NCBI RefSeq assembly: GCF_024508335.1
Contig: NZ_CP101988.1
Coordinates: 3,348,001-3,412,000 of the forward strand
Source: Cellulomonas chengniuliangii
GTDB taxonomy: Bacteria > Actinomycetota > Actinomycetes > Actinomycetales > Cellulomonadaceae
Length of the DNA stretch: 64,000 bases
Direction: 5' to 3'
A program made the position numbers and the translations under genes. Of the stretch, positions 24,218 to 32,522 are shown one piece after another (within the stretch, counting starts at the first letter, position 1; each line of letters opens with the position of its first letter). Below the pieces are notes generated by a model, which did no database searches, had not been told where the DNA came from, and saw only the letters and a list, made by a program, of their open reading frames with translations.

Positions 24218-25609
24218 GTGACCGGCACACAGGCGCGCCCACACGGCACGCGGACGAGCGCTCCCGCACACACCAGCGGAGTGCGCCAGCTCGCTGTCGC
24301 CGCCCATCGGCTCGACCGCTGCCGCACCCTCGCGGAGGTGTCAGAGCTCGCGTCGACGCTGTCCCGGGACATCCTCGACGCGCACACCGTCGCGTTCTGC
24401 CGGATCGAGCAGGAGACGTGCCGCGTCGTCGCCGTGAGCCCTGGCGACCCCGAGCGCGACCTCGCGAAGGCCTCGACCTACCGGGCGGAGGACCGCCCCG
24501 CCCTCCGACGCCTGCTGCGCGACCGCGCGAGCTGGGTGGCGCACTCCCCCGAGGTGGCGGGGCAGCTCGAGGTCGGCGACGAGATCGAGGCCGAGGCCCT
24601 GCGCGTGCTGGGCCACACCTCGGGCCTCGCCGCGCCGGTCATCGTCAACGAGTCCGTGTGGGGCCAGGTGTACGCCACCCGTGGCGCGGGCCAGCCGCTC
24701 TTCGAGATCGACGACGTGGCCACGGCGGAGGTGCTCGCCAGCCTCATCGCGGGCGCGGTCGCCCGGGTCGACCTCGAAGACCAGGTGCGCCACCTCGTCT
24801 CCGACGACCCGCTCACCGGCCTCGGCAACCGCCGGGTCGCCGACCACGCCGCCCAGACCGCCCTCGACGGCCTCGACGAGACCTGCATCGTCATGTGCGA
24901 CGTGGACGGCCTCAAGCGCGTCAACGACGAGCACGGCCACGACGCCGGCGACGACCTGCTGCGCGCCGTGGCGGACGTGCTGCGCCGCATCCAGGACGAG
25001 CTGCCCGGGACGACGGCCGCACGGCTCGGCGGCGACGAGTTCTGCCTGGTGACCACAGACCTCCCGCGGTCGGTCGTGAGCCAGACGGTGGCACGGACGC
25101 TCGCCGGCTACCCGCTCCCGCACGGCGCCGCCATCTCGTGGGGCATCGCCTCCACAGCCGACGCCCACGCCGACAGCACCCGCACCCTGTTCCGGCGGGC
25201 CGACGCCGCCCAGTACCAGGCGAAGCGCAGCCGGGCCCGGGCCGCGAAGGCCCTCGAGCGGCGCAACGCGGAGTCGGCGGTCACGGTGGACCGGCTCATC
25301 ACCGCAGTGGTCGCCGCGGTCGTCGCCGCCCAGACCGGGGAGGTCACGCGGCTGTGCGCGCTCGCCGGCGCCGCGGCAGCCGCCCTGGGCGGGTCCACCT
25401 GGACGGTGCTGCGGTACACCGACGGCGTGCCCGCCGCCGTGGCCCGCGGCGGCACGCCGTCGGACGAGCCCGGCGACGGGCAGACGCTGACCGTCGAGCA
25501 CGCGCCGTGGGTGGTGCAGGTCGAGACGACCGCCCCGCGCGACGCCACCGACTCGCTCACCCAGGCCTTGCAGGCGCTGATCGACGTGGCGATCCAGGGC
25601 GCGCGCTGA
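24218..25609 (+). CDS. GAF-GGDEF diguanylate cyclase
   Basis: About 463 residues from GTG 24218. Residues about 25-185 form a GAF sensor domain; about 195-350 form a GGDEF domain with the intact active site ARLGGDEFCLV and the substrate region DPLTGLGNRR and DVDGLKRVNDEHGHDAGDDLL. It should make cyclic di-GMP. No RxxD inhibitory site is seen five residues before GGDEF, so product inhibition may be absent. A C-terminal 110 residues resemble a degenerate GAF. GATGAT lies 6 bases before GTG 24218; GTG 24200 is an alternative adding six residues. Confidence 0.88.
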   Translation: MTGTQARPHGTRTSAPAHTSGVRQLAVAAHRLDRCRTLAEVSELASTLSRDILDAHTVAFCRIEQETCRVVAVSPGDPERDLAKASTYRAEDRPALRRLLRDRASWVAHSPEVAGQLEVGDEIEAEALRVLGHTSGLAAPVIVNESVWGQVYATRGAGQPLFEIDDVATAEVLASLIAGAVARVDLEDQVRHLVSDDPLTGLGNRRVADHAAQTALDGLDETCIVMCDVDGLKRVNDEHGHDAGDDLLRAVADVLRRIQDELPGTTAARLGGDEFCLVTTDLPRSVVSQTVARTLAGYPLPHGAAISWGIASTADAHADSTRTLFRRADAAQYQAKRSRARAAKALERRNAESAVTVDRLITAVVAAVVAAQTGEVTRLCALAGAAAAALGGSTWTVLRYTDGVPAAVARGGTPSDEPGDGQTLTVEHAPWVVQVETTAPRDATDSLTQALQALIDVAIQGAR

Positions 25610-25666
25610 CGCCAGGCTCCGCTCGCCGCGGTCATGCAGCGGCGGCTCGAGGGGCGACGGCCGCGC

Positions 25667-27637
25667 TCAGCCGTGCAGCGGCAGCGTCAGCTCGTCCGCC
25701 GCGCCGGGCGTGACCCGCACCGGGACACCCCAGTCCTGCGCGTTCAGGTGGCAGGCCGGGTACTCGATGGCCGGGTCGGCGTCGCAGCTCGCGGCATGCG
25801 CGGTCACGTGCAGCACGCCCTCGGGAACATCGGGGTTGAGGCGCAGCGCGCGCTCGAGCGACACGTCGTCCCCCGCGCCCTCGAGCAGCAGCTCGGGGGG
25901 CGTCGAGGAGACCTGCAGCCGGGTTGAGGGGCCGTACCGGTCGTCGTACTTCTGCCCGGCGGCCGGGGTGAACACCACGTCGAGGCGCACGACGCCCGGC
26001 GCGAGGTCGGTGACGGGCCGCTGGGTGCGGTGGGCCCCTGCGTCGAGGATCTCGCCCGCGAGCGTGGCCGGGAGCGCGACGCGGGTGAGGCGGTGCGCCG
26101 CGGACTCCACGACGAGCAGCTGCACGCCTTCGCCCTCGGTGAGCACCACGATCCCGGACGGCTCGGCGAGCCCGGAGGCGAGCGTCGTCACCTCGCCGGG
26201 CCCTGCCTGCGAGCCGTCGGCGGCGAGGCCACGCGCGTACCGGCGGATGGCGCCGTTGTAGGTGTCCGCGATCGCGACCGAGCCGTCGGGCAGCACGGCG
26301 ACGCCGAGCGGGTGCTGCAGCAGCGCCTGGTCGGCAGGGCCGTCGCGGTGCCCGAAGTCGAACAGGCCGGCGCCCGTGGCCGTGCCGACCACGGCGTGCG
26401 CGGCGTCCCCGGCAGCGGGCGTGCCGGGCAGGTCGAGGCTGCGCAGCGCCGACACCTCGGAGTCGGCGAGCCAGAGGCGTCCGTCCGGGCCCACCGCGAG
26501 CCCCGAGGTCTGGGCGAACCAGGCCTCGTCGGCGGGGCCGTCCACGAGCCCTTCGTTCATGGTGCCCGCGAGGCGCCAGATCCGATCGGCCACCGGGTCG
26601 AAGGCCCACAGCGTGTGGTTGCCCGCCATCGCCACGACGAACGCCGACGCGGCCGGCGACCAGGCGACGTCCCACGGGGAGGACAGCCGGATTCCGAGCG
26701 GGTCGCCGTCGTACCCGAGGCCGGACCGATCGGCGCGCGGCTCGTCGCCATCCGGCGCGACGACGTTGTCGGCCGCGCCCACCATGTACTGCTCGCCTGT
26801 GCCCGCGACGGTCGTCACGGCGCCGTCGGCCAGCCGCACGCCGCGCAGCGCGTGGTTGACGGTGTCCGCGACGAGCACGTCGTACCCGAGCGTGGCGCGG
26901 AGCTCCTCCGGCACGAGGCTCAGGCCGTTGGGCTCGCTGAACCGGGCGGACGCCGCGTCGCCGTCTGCGAGGCCGCGCTCGCCCGAGCCGATGCGCCGCA
27001 CCAGCGCCTCGCCGTCGGCCTCGAGCTCGGCGAGCGAGTGGTGGCCCGCGTCGGCGACGAGCAGGCGCCCGTCCGGCAGGGCGACCGCCTTGGCAGGGAA
27101 TCGCAGAGTTCCGGAGGTGGGCTCCGGGGGCACGTAAGGGCCGTCGCCGCGGTGCAGCGTCCCCTTCGCCTCGTGCTCGGCCACGAGGTCCCGGACTAGG
27201 AGCGCGACGTTGTTCTGGTGGCCCTCGCCGGCCATCTGCGCGACGACGTAGCCCTCGGGGTCGATGACGACGAGCGTCGGCCAGGCCCGCGCGGCGTAAG
27301 CCGACCAGGTGGTCAGATTTGGGTCGTCGAGCACCGGGTGGCGCACCTCGTAGCGGTCCACCGCCGCCGCCAGCGCCACCGGGTCGGCCTCGTGCACGAA
27401 CTTCGGAGAGTGCACGCCGATCACCACGAGCACGTCTCGGTGCTGGGCCTCGAGCTCGCGCAGCTCGTCGAGCACGTGCAGGCAGTTGATGCAGCAGAAC
27501 GTCCAGAAGTCGAGCAGCACGATCTTGCCGCGCAGGCCCTCGAGGGTCAGGTCGACGCCACCGGTGTTGAGCCACCCGCGGCCGGTCAGCTCAGAGGCGC
27601 GGACACGGGGCAGGCGGCGGTCGCTCGTCGTGGTCAC
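25667..27637 (-). CDS. Thioredoxin-like NHL-repeat protein (NHLRC2-like)
   Basis: 656 residues. N-terminal thioredoxin-like domain (about 10-150) with WTFCCINCLH as the redox motif (CINC, preceded by an extra Cys) and the cis-Pro region ARAWPTLVVIDPEG. A six-bladed NHL propeller follows (about 170-530; repeated VALPDGRLLVADAGHHSLAEL-type blades) and a C-terminal beta domain. This order is that of NHLRC2 homologues. No signal peptide, so cytoplasmic. Bacterial role unknown; likely a redox or scaffold function. GTG start; it converges on the GGDEF gene. Confidence 0.85.
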   Translation of the reverse strand: MTTTSDRRLPRVRASELTGRGWLNTGGVDLTLEGLRGKIVLLDFWTFCCINCLHVLDELRELEAQHRDVLVVIGVHSPKFVHEADPVALAAAVDRYEVRHPVLDDPNLTTWSAYAARAWPTLVVIDPEGYVVAQMAGEGHQNNVALLVRDLVAEHEAKGTLHRGDGPYVPPEPTSGTLRFPAKAVALPDGRLLVADAGHHSLAELEADGEALVRRIGSGERGLADGDAASARFSEPNGLSLVPEELRATLGYDVLVADTVNHALRGVRLADGAVTTVAGTGEQYMVGAADNVVAPDGDEPRADRSGLGYDGDPLGIRLSSPWDVAWSPAASAFVVAMAGNHTLWAFDPVADRIWRLAGTMNEGLVDGPADEAWFAQTSGLAVGPDGRLWLADSEVSALRSLDLPGTPAAGDAAHAVVGTATGAGLFDFGHRDGPADQALLQHPLGVAVLPDGSVAIADTYNGAIRRYARGLAADGSQAGPGEVTTLASGLAEPSGIVVLTEGEGVQLLVVESAAHRLTRVALPATLAGEILDAGAHRTQRPVTDLAPGVVRLDVVFTPAAGQKYDDRYGPSTRLQVSSTPPELLLEGAGDDVSLERALRLNPDVPEGVLHVTAHAASCDADPAIEYPACHLNAQDWGVPVRVTPGAADELTLPLHG

Positions 27638-27721
27638 GGCACTAGTGAACCCGAACCTCCGGCGGTCGAGCCCGTGTGTCCGCCCACCGACAGGGAACGC
27701 GGCAGGAGCGGCCGGGCAGCG

Positions 27722-27964
27722 TCAGACCGCGCGCAGCCGGGTGGGGCGGGAGTGGGCGGTGATGGGGCCGATCACGCGCACCTGCACCCGCACGCCGTCG
27801 ACGCTCTCGGGGAGGGCCGCCGCGTCGTTGCGTCGCTGGACGTTGACCTGGACGGCGTACCCGTCCGCGTCAGGGGTCACGCCGATGCCGCTGACGCCCG
27901 GGCGCTCGGCAATCTCGCTCCGCAGCCGTTCTTTCGCCGCGCGTGCCTGATGCAGGTCCGCCAT
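27722..27964 (-). CDS. Solo domain protein related to the nearby protease N-terminus
   Basis: 80 residues. An N-terminal helix (HQARAAKERLRSEIAE) leads into a strand pattern GIGVTPDADGYAVQVNVQR and ends VRVQVRVIGPITA. The same pattern occurs at residues 41-94 of the trypsin-fold protein at 28364-29398 (GLGLAPREGGGYAMAVRYR ... VRRTGRIRPITA). In trypsin-fold bacterial proteins this small domain precedes the protease core, so here it appears as a free-standing copy, possibly an inhibitor or partner. GAGG lies 9 bases before the ATG. Transcribed apart from the protease with the small peptide gene in between. Confidence 0.7.
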   Translation of the reverse strand: MADLHQARAAKERLRSEIAERPGVSGIGVTPDADGYAVQVNVQRRNDAAALPESVDGVRVQVRVIGPITAHSRPTRLRAV

Positions 27965-28228
27965 CTGTACGCCTCACGTCTCGACGCCCGGAGCAGTCTG
28001 TCCCGCTCTCGGAACGGTTCGATCAGGGGTGATACGCCTGTCCAGATCATTGTCACCCGCAACCGGACCCGAGCGCCATGGCACGTCGCACGACAGTTGC
28101 AACCAGTGGAGCGCGAGCGACCGCCCTGATCGATTCGACCAGGACCAAGGGCCCCATCCTCAGCCCTCACAAGTCGCCGCGCAAGGCCGATCAGTGGATC
28201 GGACGATCCCCCGTCACCCTCGCCGAGC

Positions 28229-28345
28229 ATGGAGCCTGTCATCAGCGCCACCGAACCACACCCCCGCCCGATCCGGATCACGCTCCTCGTCGCGGCGGGC
28301 GGCCTCGTGGCGGGAGCCCTCACCGCGATGCTCTTCGTCGGCTGA
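28229..28345 (+). CDS. Single-pass membrane peptide, 38 residues
   Basis: A short frame, ATG 28229 to TGA, reading a hydrophilic N-terminus (MEPVISATEPHPRPIR) and one hydrophobic segment of about 19 residues ending in MLFVG. It fits the small actinobacterial peptides with one C-terminal membrane segment. No strong RBS is visible, which lowers confidence. It sits between the solo domain gene and the protease gene, both on the other strand, and converges on the protease gene with only 18 bases between stops. Confidence 0.4.
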   Translation: MEPVISATEPHPRPIRITLLVAAGGLVAGALTAMLFVG

Positions 28346-28363
28346 GGCTCCCGCCCGTCCTCG

Positions 28364-29398
28364 TCAGCCCGCCAGCTCGGCGCCCAAGGCCGACAGCACC
28401 GCGTCGATCGGGTTCAGGTACGTGAGTCCAGAGCCGTTCGACCCACCCGTCTCGCTGCCCGCGAAGAGCAGCCCGAGGGCGACGCCGTCAGCGCGGTAGA
28501 CCAACGAGCCGGAGTCGCCGCCGCGGGAGAACGGGCCCGACCCCGTCGACTCCACCTCGATCTGGTCGTCGAACCGCAGGTTGCCGAGCGGGTTGCCGTA
28601 GCCGACCACCACGTCGTCGAGCTCGATCGCGGTGACCCGTCCCGTCGTGACAGCGGTGGTGCGGCCGATCTTCGCGACCTCCTCGTTGCCGAAGGCGACC
28701 GTGGTGGTGCTGATCGGCCCGACGGGGTACCGCAGATCGGCCTCCTGCACGTCGAGGAGCGCCAGGGCGGCGTCGACGGTGGCGCGCCGCCCACGCTCGA
28801 GCGGCACGGTGGCCGCGAGCGTCCCCACCCGGTCGCGCGGCGCGGACCCTCCGTCCGCCGGCCCGGGCTGGACCACGACGTCACCGAGCCGCGCCCCCGG
28901 CGACCCGGCCAGGACGTGGAAGTTCGAGAGCGCGTGCAGCACGCCGTCCCGCCGGACGAAGGCGCCGAGGGTCCCGGCCGTGACATCGACGTGCGCGATG
29001 GACACCCCAGGGCGCAGCGGGCGGGCGCGCCCGGTCTCCCCCTCCGCGAGCGCGGTGGCCACCGGCAGCCGCTGACCGGCCCGGCGCTCCCCGCTCTGCG
29101 CGTCCGCGACGTCGCCGGCCGTGATGGGCCGGATGCGCCCGGTGCGCCGCACGTCGACGGCAGGTCCCGCCTGCTCGACGACCTTGCGGGCGAGCCGCCG
29201 CACCGCGGGCACGCCGAGCCGGTACCGCACCGCCATCGCGTACCCGCCGCCCTCGCGCGGCGCGAGCCCGAGCCCGAGCGTGGGCCCGCTCGCCGCGCTC
29301 ACGTCGAGGTCGAGCGGCTGGAGCCCTTGGCGCTGGACCAGCTCGTCCACGTAGTCGGCGAGCTGCGCCTTGACCTCTCGCGCCTCGTCCCTGTTCAT
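28364..29398 (-). CDS. Trypsin-fold serine protease, cytoplasmic
   Basis: 344 residues. Residues 1-95 hold a helix and the small strand domain also seen in the 27722-27964 protein; about 130-340 is a chymotrypsin-like domain. The triad is visible: His161 in SNFHVLAG, Asp209 in ATVDAALALLD and Ser296 in RGGDSGSLV. Related proteins (NAL1-like) lack a signal peptide, as does this one. Possible roles are intracellular proteolysis or regulated cleavage; the substrate is not known. Start chosen at the ATG giving MNRDEAR; longer in-frame sequence has no RBS and lies antisense to the LPMO gene start. Confidence 0.8.
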   Translation of the reverse strand: MNRDEAREVKAQLADYVDELVQRQGLQPLDLDVSAASGPTLGLGLAPREGGGYAMAVRYRLGVPAVRRLARKVVEQAGPAVDVRRTGRIRPITAGDVADAQSGERRAGQRLPVATALAEGETGRARPLRPGVSIAHVDVTAGTLGAFVRRDGVLHALSNFHVLAGSPGARLGDVVVQPGPADGGSAPRDRVGTLAATVPLERGRRATVDAALALLDVQEADLRYPVGPISTTTVAFGNEEVAKIGRTTAVTTGRVTAIELDDVVVGYGNPLGNLRFDDQIEVESTGSGPFSRGGDSGSLVYRADGVALGLLFAGSETGGSNGSGLTYLNPIDAVLSALGAELAG

Positions 29399-29828
29399 CG
29401 TGAGCCCCCTTGACCGTGCGTGCGTACCGCCCGGCAGGCCGGCGGCGCACTGTCCACCCTGGCCTATTCCCTCCCCCTCTGGGGGGTTCGTCCGGTCGAG
29501 CACCCCAGTGTTCACCGCGCCGCCCACATGGCGCGGCCCGGCGCGCCCTCGAAGCCCGGGAGGTTCGCACGAGGTCGGTGTGAGAGACGCACTCCTACGG
29601 GCGACACGCGGCATACGGGGAGGTGAAGCGTTTCGGATCATTGACGGCCCCGCGGGGCGGCCCGACGCTGGGCCCGACACCCGCATGCTCCGCACACCCC
29701 CTGTCCTGCGACGGCGCCGGACAGGAGGCGCCCCTCGGCCGACGTCGGCCGTCCCGGGCGTGTGCGCACCGCACCCCATCACCGGGGCCCGCAGCTCGGG
29801 GGCCCGGCCGGACCACCGAGGAGCCCGC
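29399..29828. other. Intergenic region before the LPMO gene
   Basis: About 430 bases between divergent genes with no plausible gene. It should contain the promoters of the protease (minus) and the LPMO (plus). I see no CebR/CelR-type TGGGAGCGCTCCCA operator. GTGAAGCGTTTCGG near 29622 is moderately AT-rich and could be part of the LPMO promoter. Confidence 0.4.
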
Positions 29829-30959
29829 ATGTCCCCAACCCGAAGACTCACGCGGCGCATCGCCGCGGCGGCGACGACGGCCCTGGCCGCGACGCTGCTG
29901 GTCGCCCTGCCCACCGCGCCCGCGATGGCGCACGGCGGACTCACCTATCCCGCGACCCGCACCTACGCGTGCTACGTCAACGGGATCGAGAACGGGGTGG
30001 GCGGAGGCCTCAACCCCACGAACCCGGCCTGTGTGAACCTGCTCGCCGAGAACGGCAACTACCCGTTCTACAACTGGTTCGGGAACCTGCTCAGCAACGC
30101 CGGCGGCCAGCACCGCACGATCATCCCCGACGGCAACCTCTGCGGCCCGCTCGCCTCGTTCAGCGGCGCGCGCAAGGGCGGCACCGACTGGCCGACCACC
30201 ACCCTGCAGGCCAACTCGACCATCACCGTCCAGTACAACGCGTGGGCGCAGCACCCCGGCACCTGGTCGCAGTACGTCACGAAGGACGGCTGGGACCCGA
30301 GCCAGCCGCTCAAGTGGAGCGACCTCGAGGCGGCCCCGTTCGACCAGGTCACCAACCCGCCGCTGCGCCAGGGCGGGCCGCAGGGCGCCGAGTACTACTG
30401 GCAGGCCAAGCTGCCGAACAAGTCGGGCCGCCACATCATCTACTCGATCTGGCAGCGGTCGGACAGCCCCGAGGCCTTCTACAACTGCTCAGACGTCGTG
30501 TTCCAGGGCGGCTCGGTCACACCGCCGCCCACCACACCGCCGCCGACGACGCCTCCGCCCACCACTCCGCCGCCCACGACACCGCCTCCCACCACTCCCC
30601 CACCCACGACGCCTCCGCCCACCACACCGCCCCCCACCTCGGGCTGCTCGGTCACGTTCGACACGACCAACTCCTGGAACGGCGGGTTCGTCGGGCAGGT
30701 GACCGTGCGCAACGGCTCGAGCTCGGCGATCAACGGCTGGGAGCTGAAGTGGACCTTTGGCAAGGGTGAGACCGTGAGCCAGGCATGGAGCGCGACGGCG
30801 GCCCAGTCCGGCTCCACAGTGAGCGCCAAGAACCTGGAATGGAACGGCACGATCGCGCCGAACGGCTCGACGAGCTTCGGGTTCCTGGCGAACGCGCCCT
30901 CCGGACCGGGAGCGCCCACGGGCGTGACCCTCAACGGCTCGGCCTGCACGCTGGCCTGA
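29829..30959 (+). CDS. Lytic polysaccharide monooxygenase (AA10) with CBM2
   Basis: 376 residues. Signal peptide 1-34 cut before His35, giving an N-terminal His as needed for the copper histidine brace; the second brace His is His142 (AWAQHPGTW), with Phe217 near the axial position. The AA10 catalytic domain spans 35-230. A PPPTT linker of eight units follows (232-271), then a CBM2 cellulose-binding module (274-376) with Cys at both ends and Trp residues in NSWNGGF, INGWELKW and NLEWNGT. Secreted; cleaves crystalline cellulose (or chitin) oxidatively. GAGGAG lies 7 bases before the ATG. Confidence 0.95.
   Translation: MSPTRRLTRRIAAAATTALAATLLVALPTAPAMAHGGLTYPATRTYACYVNGIENGVGGGLNPTNPACVNLLAENGNYPFYNWFGNLLSNAGGQHRTIIPDGNLCGPLASFSGARKGGTDWPTTTLQANSTITVQYNAWAQHPGTWSQYVTKDGWDPSQPLKWSDLEAAPFDQVTNPPLRQGGPQGAEYYWQAKLPNKSGRHIIYSIWQRSDSPEAFYNCSDVVFQGGSVTPPPTTPPPTTPPPTTPPPTTPPPTTPPPTTPPPTTPPPTSGCSVTFDTTNSWNGGFVGQVTVRNGSSSAINGWELKWTFGKGETVSQAWSATAAQSGSTVSAKNLEWNGTIAPNGSTSFGFLANAPSGPGAPTGVTLNGSACTLA
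30522..30641 (+). repeat. 15-base repeats coding the PPPTT linker
   Basis: Eight tandem units coding PPPTT (the last PPPTS) inside the LPMO gene. Codons differ between units, so the protein repeat is kept more strictly than the DNA. Confidence 0.9.
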
Positions 30960-31109
30960 GCCGCCTGGACCGGGAGCACCCACCTCCGTCGTGACGGATC
31001 GGGCCCGCGCCGCGCAGAGCACTCCAGGGCTCACGCGGCGCCGGCTCCCATCGCACGACGGGGTGGGTGCTCTCGCCGCGTCCCCCTCGCGGGCGGCGGG
31101 GCGGCGGGG

Positions 31110-31328
31110 TCAGTACCGGTAGCCCGAGTCGCGACGCTCGATGACCTCGCGATGGGTGGTGTGGGAGCGCTGGGCGTTGAGGATGATCGCTAGGACCAGG
31201 GCGAGGAGCCCTGCGCCCATGCAGATGTAGCCCACGACCGTGAGGTCGATGCCGGGGACGTTGTCCGTGACGGCGAACGCGAGGGTCGCGCCGATCACGA
31301 TGAGGACGATGCCTCCGCCGATGCCCAT
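31110..31328 (-). CDS. DUF6458 family small membrane protein
   Basis: 72 residues with two membrane segments (GIGGGIVLIVIGATLAFAVTD and GYICMGAGLLALVLAIILNAQ) and a charged C-terminal tail HREVIERRDSGYRY. Matches the DUF6458 family of actinobacteria; role unknown. GAGGAG is 7 bases before the ATG. It is the closer-to-LPMO member of a tandem pair and is preceded by a strong hairpin, so probably has its own promoter. Confidence 0.8.
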   Translation of the reverse strand: MGIGGGIVLIVIGATLAFAVTDNVPGIDLTVVGYICMGAGLLALVLAIILNAQRSHTTHREVIERRDSGYRY

Positions 31329-31400
31329 GCCTGGCTCCTCTCGCGCGGCTGCCCCCGGCCACCTCCTCTGAGTCTCGCCCTGGCTCGGGCCCGACGCGCG

Positions 31401-31443
31401 GCGAGCGCCGCACCCCCGTTCTCCACGCGGGTGCGGCGCTCGC
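31401..31443 (-). terminator. Terminator between the DUF6458 paralogues
   Basis: A 15-base perfect stem (GCGAGCGCCGCACCC arm) with a 13-base loop, 47 bases after the 31490-31714 gene stop on the minus strand. It should separate the two paralogues transcriptionally. Confidence 0.7.
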
Positions 31444-31489
31444 TCGGTCCGCTCGCCCGGGCCCTCTCACGGGCCCGATCGCCAGCCTG

Positions 31490-31714
31490 TCAGTAGACGG
31501 GCGGGCGGGTGTCGTCGTGCCGTTCTATGACCTCGCGGTGCGTGGTGTTGCTGCGCTGGGCGTTGAGCACCAGCGCGATGATGATGGCGAGCAGGCCACC
31601 ACCCATGCAGATGTACCCGATCGCCGTGAGGTCGACACCGCTGATGCCGTCCTGCACGCCGAACGCCAGGATCGCGCCGATCACGATGAGGCCTATGCCG
31701 CCACCGATTCCCAT
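31490..31714 (-). CDS. DUF6458 family small membrane protein
   Basis: 74 residues and nearly the same as the 31110-31328 product: GIGGGIGLIVIGAILAFGVQD, YICMGGGLLAIIIALVLNAQRS and the tail THREVIERHDD. The two arose by duplication. The ATG at 31714 is preferred over a GTG at 31720 because GGAGGAG overlaps the latter. Function unknown; family members are often near stress genes. Confidence 0.8.
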   Translation of the reverse strand: MGIGGGIGLIVIGAILAFGVQDGISGVDLTAIGYICMGGGLLAIIIALVLNAQRSNTTHREVIERHDDTRPPVY

Positions 31715-31845
31715 GGTCACTCCTCCCGTCGGGCCGGGCAGGGGGCCGCCCGGGCAGCCACGAGTCTGGCGTGGGTTGTCCAGTTCCGCGCGTCGAGCGG
31801 TCCTGGCCTGCGGCGGGACGCTCCTCCGGACCCAGCCGACGGGCC

Positions 31846-31851
31846 TAGTCT
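31846..31851 (+). promoter_or_regulatory. -10-like element of a leaderless promoter
   Basis: TAGTCT ends 6 bases before the ATG at 31858, with no Shine-Dalgarno. Confidence 0.5.
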
Positions 31852-31857
31852 CAGGCC

Positions 31858-32478
31858 ATGGCCAGGTACCTCGACGTCCACCCCCACGACCCGCAGCCCC
31901 GCACCATCGCGCAGGTGGTGCAGATGCTCCGCGACGACGCCTTGATCGCCTACCCCACGGACTCCTGCTACGCGCTGGGCGCCCGGCTGGACGACCATGC
32001 GGCAGCGGACCGGATCCGCCAGATCCGCCACCTCGACGAGAAGCACCACTTCACCCTGGTGTGCTCGGACTTCACGCAGCTGGGCCAGCTGGTGCAGCTC
32101 GACAACGCGGCGTTCCGCGCCATCAAGGCCGCCACCCCGGGGCCGTACACGTTCATCCTGCCCGCCACCAAGGAGGTGCCCCGCCGGCTCGCGCACCCCA
32201 AGAAGAAGACCGTCGGGGTGCGCATCCCCGACCACCGGGTGGTGCAGGCGCTGCTGCGCGAGCTCGGCGAGCCGCTGCTGTCGAGCACGCTGCTGCTGCC
32301 CGGCGAGGAGGCGCCGCTGACCGATGGCTGGCAGGTCAAGGAGGAGCTCGACCACCTGGTCGAGGCCGTGATCGACGCCGGGGACTGCGGCACCGAGCCC
32401 ACCACGGTGATCGACTGGTCCGAGGGCTACCCGGAGGTCGTGCGCGTGGGCGCCGGGGACCCCAGCCGGTTCGAGTGA
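31858..32478 (+). CDS. YciO/YrdC/Sua5 family protein
   Basis: 206 residues, the length of YciO-type proteins. The YrdC fold is clear: ALIAYPTDSCYALGARLDD at the nucleotide/threonine pocket, KHHFTLVCSDFTQLGQ, the KAATPGPYTFILPATKEVP block and VGVRIPDHRVVQALL. YrdC relatives make threonylcarbamoyl-adenylate for tRNA t6A; YciO forms a weaker or distinct branch, so the exact activity is uncertain. It lacks the Sua5 C-terminal domain. TAGTCT 6 bases before the ATG suggests a leaderless mRNA. Confidence 0.82.
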   Translation: MARYLDVHPHDPQPRTIAQVVQMLRDDALIAYPTDSCYALGARLDDHAAADRIRQIRHLDEKHHFTLVCSDFTQLGQLVQLDNAAFRAIKAATPGPYTFILPATKEVPRRLAHPKKKTVGVRIPDHRVVQALLRELGEPLLSSTLLLPGEEAPLTDGWQVKEELDHLVEAVIDAGDCGTEPTTVIDWSEGYPEVVRVGAGDPSRFE

Positions 32479-32522
32479 CAGCGGCGACGCCCGCCGCCTG
32501 ACCCCGTGACGAGGAGCCGCAG

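Noticed and set aside
30522-30641. Tandem repeat considered as CRISPR-like array
   Set aside because: It is in-frame coding sequence for a PPPTT linker and lacks spacers.
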